From positions 1 to 36,391 of the forward strand of contig JAKAVR010000017.1 of assembly GCA_021817225.1 (NCBI GenBank): a DNA stretch of 36,391 nucleotides, read 5' to 3'. Shown here piece by piece: positions 34,835 through 36,391 of the stretch. This DNA comes from Thermoplasmata archaeon (GTDB taxonomy: Archaea > Thermoplasmatota > Thermoplasmata > Sysuiplasmatales > Sysuiplasmataceae). The notes under the pieces were generated by a model. That model worked only from the letters and a program-made list of their open reading frames with translations, made no database searches and had not been told where the DNA came from. The translations under genes and the position numbers were made by a program. Position 1 is the first letter of the stretch; every line of letters begins with the position of its first letter.

Positions 34835-35797
34835 TTGCAATTGACCGAACCAGCCAGATATCTTTCGTTCTATCTTCCTGCATCAGTCACTGCTGCGCTC
34901 TTTGCACTTGTCCAGATCGTTGCCCTTTTGCTTGTTCCCCAGTATGAGTACTTCGGCTACCAGGCGTTCGGACCGCAGGGCGAGACAAACCCGCTGATAC
35001 CACTGCTGTACATTGCCTTCCTGATAGTCTTCACCTTCTTTCTGATATGGATTTTCAAGATGAAGAAGGGCAACCTGCTCCGCGTCATTTTTATTTTTAT
35101 CACGTCCATTTCTGCGATATATGTGCTTTTTCCTGTTTTCATACTTCTTCTCCCGTCCTTCCCCGATTTCGATTTCTACCTGTCAGTCGGCATAATGGTT
35201 GCAATCGCAATCGCTCTCTGGCTCTATCCGGAGTGGTATGTGGTCGACACGTGGGGGTTCATAATGGCGGCGGGAATAACTGCAATCTTTGGCATCTCCC
35301 TTGGCCTCCTTCCCTCCTTTGTCCTGCTGACAGCGATGGCCCTTTATGATTTCATAGCCGTCTACAGGACAAAGCACATGATCAGCCTCGCCGAAGGTGC
35401 CATGGACCTCAACCTTCCAATAATGATGATGGTACCGAGAAAGATTGGTTTCAGTAATTTCAGCAAGAAGGTACCCCTCGCTTCAAACGAATCGGAACAG
35501 CGGGAGGCACTGTATATTGGTCTGGGGGACATGATAATACCCGGCGTCCTGACCGTAAGCGCGTATGCAAATCTTCCGTCGACGCCAATCCTTTCGGGCC
35601 TGGGAGGGGGCATTATGGTTGCATTAGGATGCCTTGCGGGTGCATTCGCCGGCTTCGTGCTTCTGATGCACCTCACATCGAAGGGAAGGCCCCAGGCGGG
35701 TCTCCCGCTGCTGAACACCGGAACAATCGCGGGCTTTCTCCTCTCCTATCTGCTTGTTTTCCACAACTTCTCTTTCGGCTTTCTATTTCAGCTTTAG
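34835..35797 (+). CDS. Presenilin/signal-peptide-peptidase family intramembrane aspartyl protease
   Basis: Multi-TM; LYDFIAVYRTKHM (YD), YIGLGDMIIPGVL (GLGD), GRPQAGLPLLNTGTIAG (PAL-like GLPLL). TTG start. Confidence 0.85.
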   Translation: MQLTEPARYLSFYLPASVTAALFALVQIVALLLVPQYEYFGYQAFGPQGETNPLIPLLYIAFLIVFTFFLIWIFKMKKGNLLRVIFIFITSISAIYVLFPVFILLLPSFPDFDFYLSVGIMVAIAIALWLYPEWYVVDTWGFIMAAGITAIFGISLGLLPSFVLLTAMALYDFIAVYRTKHMISLAEGAMDLNLPIMMMVPRKIGFSNFSKKVPLASNESEQREALYIGLGDMIIPGVLTVSAYANLPSTPILSGLGGGIMVALGCLAGAFAGFVLLMHLTSKGRPQAGLPLLNTGTIAGFLLSYLLVFHNFSFGFLFQL

Positions 35798-35879
35798 GTC
35801 AGGACTCGCTTGGCGGGCTGTCCATCCAGAGCGTATGATTGAGTCTGTATGCATGCGACCGGCTGCGGTGGCTTCTTTA

Positions 35880-35909
35880 ATGAGTTCGAATGAATTCCAA
35901 TAAACTCAT
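35880..35909. repeat. Inverted repeat between the presenilin-like and HAD genes
   Basis: ATGAGTT cgaatgaattccaata AACTCAT, 7-bp perfect arms. Confidence 0.35.
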
Positions 35910-36060
35910 CAGGTGGAAACACAAAAAAGAGCTCCAAGCTTGTTAGAATGGACCTGTACGCTGCCACCTCCCCAGGATTAAGAACTCGAACAGAACGGAT
36001 TATGGCCGCACAGCCAGCTGGAAAACCTTATGCGCGGGTGCCGGTACGGGATGAGATTTC

Positions 36061-36315
36061 ATGGATGTTAAGGTTGTCACGATTGATTTCTGGAATACGT
36101 TATATCACCATTCGGGAACGCCTGAATATCGAAAGAGCATTCTGGGGGATCTCCTTACAAGATTCCTGAAATCAATCAATTATGACGATGGCCTGAACAT
36201 AGCCCAAACATTTTATGAAGCCACAGATCAGTATGTCAACAGCAGATGGAATTCAGGGAGTTCTTGGTCTGGACCCACTGAAAACAGAATCACCACAGAA
36301 GATAAATTATCATAA
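36061..36315 (+). pseudogene. HAD-superfamily hydrolase N-terminal fragment, apparently truncated
   Basis: MDVKVVTIDFWNTLYHHSG carries the HAD motif I context (D-x-W-N-T-L). Sequence stops at about 84 aa, before later HAD motifs. Confidence 0.55.
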
Positions 36316-36391
36316 GAAAGAGATAAAGGTGAGAGGACGAACAGCGAATGGGATCAACCAGGAAACAGAAGGAGGACGGAACAGTGTACAG

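Noticed and set aside
1-36391. CRISPR array or short regularly spaced repeats
   Set aside because: No repeat-spacer periodicity was seen; the only long exact repeat found is the 127-bp IS end.
1-36391. tRNA or rRNA genes
   Set aside because: No convincing cloverleaf or rRNA signature was spotted by eye; tRNAscan-SE and barrnap would settle it.

Overview
The window looks like a GC-rich (about 50-55% by eye), gene-dense chromosomal segment of an uncultured archaeon, probably Thermoplasmata-like. The archaeal calls supporting this are aIF2-beta with a TRAM tail, MptE, DUF373, an archaeal prepilin peptidase, an archaeal-type ProRS, a presenilin-type protease and an archaeal 7S/SRP RNA. It has three parts. 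(1) Positions 1-4653 are an accessory island bracketed by two same-orientation copies of a decayed IS, sharing a 127-bp perfect direct repeat at 1-127 and 4527-4653. The cargo is two secreted proteins of unknown function (the second resembles thioredoxin-like DUF929), a 5'-truncated IS256-type transposase and a broken winged-helix regulator. (2) An unannotated SRP (7S) RNA gene at about 4690-5010 starts immediately beyond the IS end. (3) About 30 kb of mostly housekeeping genes follow: site-2 protease, mptE, DUF373, CDF transporter, an IS200/IS605 graveyard, A24 peptidase, endonuclease III-like, thiL, PAC2, AmmeMemoRadiSam-type radical SAM, mdh, fixC-like, folP, two UbiA prenyltransferases, a UbiE-like methyltransferase, an MDR dehydrogenase, PPi-type PFK with class I aldolase, a PPC/DUF296 protein, an orphan molybdopterin hydroxylase large subunit, proS, prs, ribL, pgi/pmi, pyrG, aIF2-beta, presenilin-like protease, and a HAD hydrolase that appears truncated at the right edge. 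I saw no CRISPR array, rRNA or tRNA. No single clearly new defence or mobile system is proven. The best novelty candidates are the IS-bracketed secreted protein pair, the SRP RNA with a UGAC helix-8 loop, and the orphan or variant enzymes listed below. All family calls come from motif recognition by eye; no database search was run.
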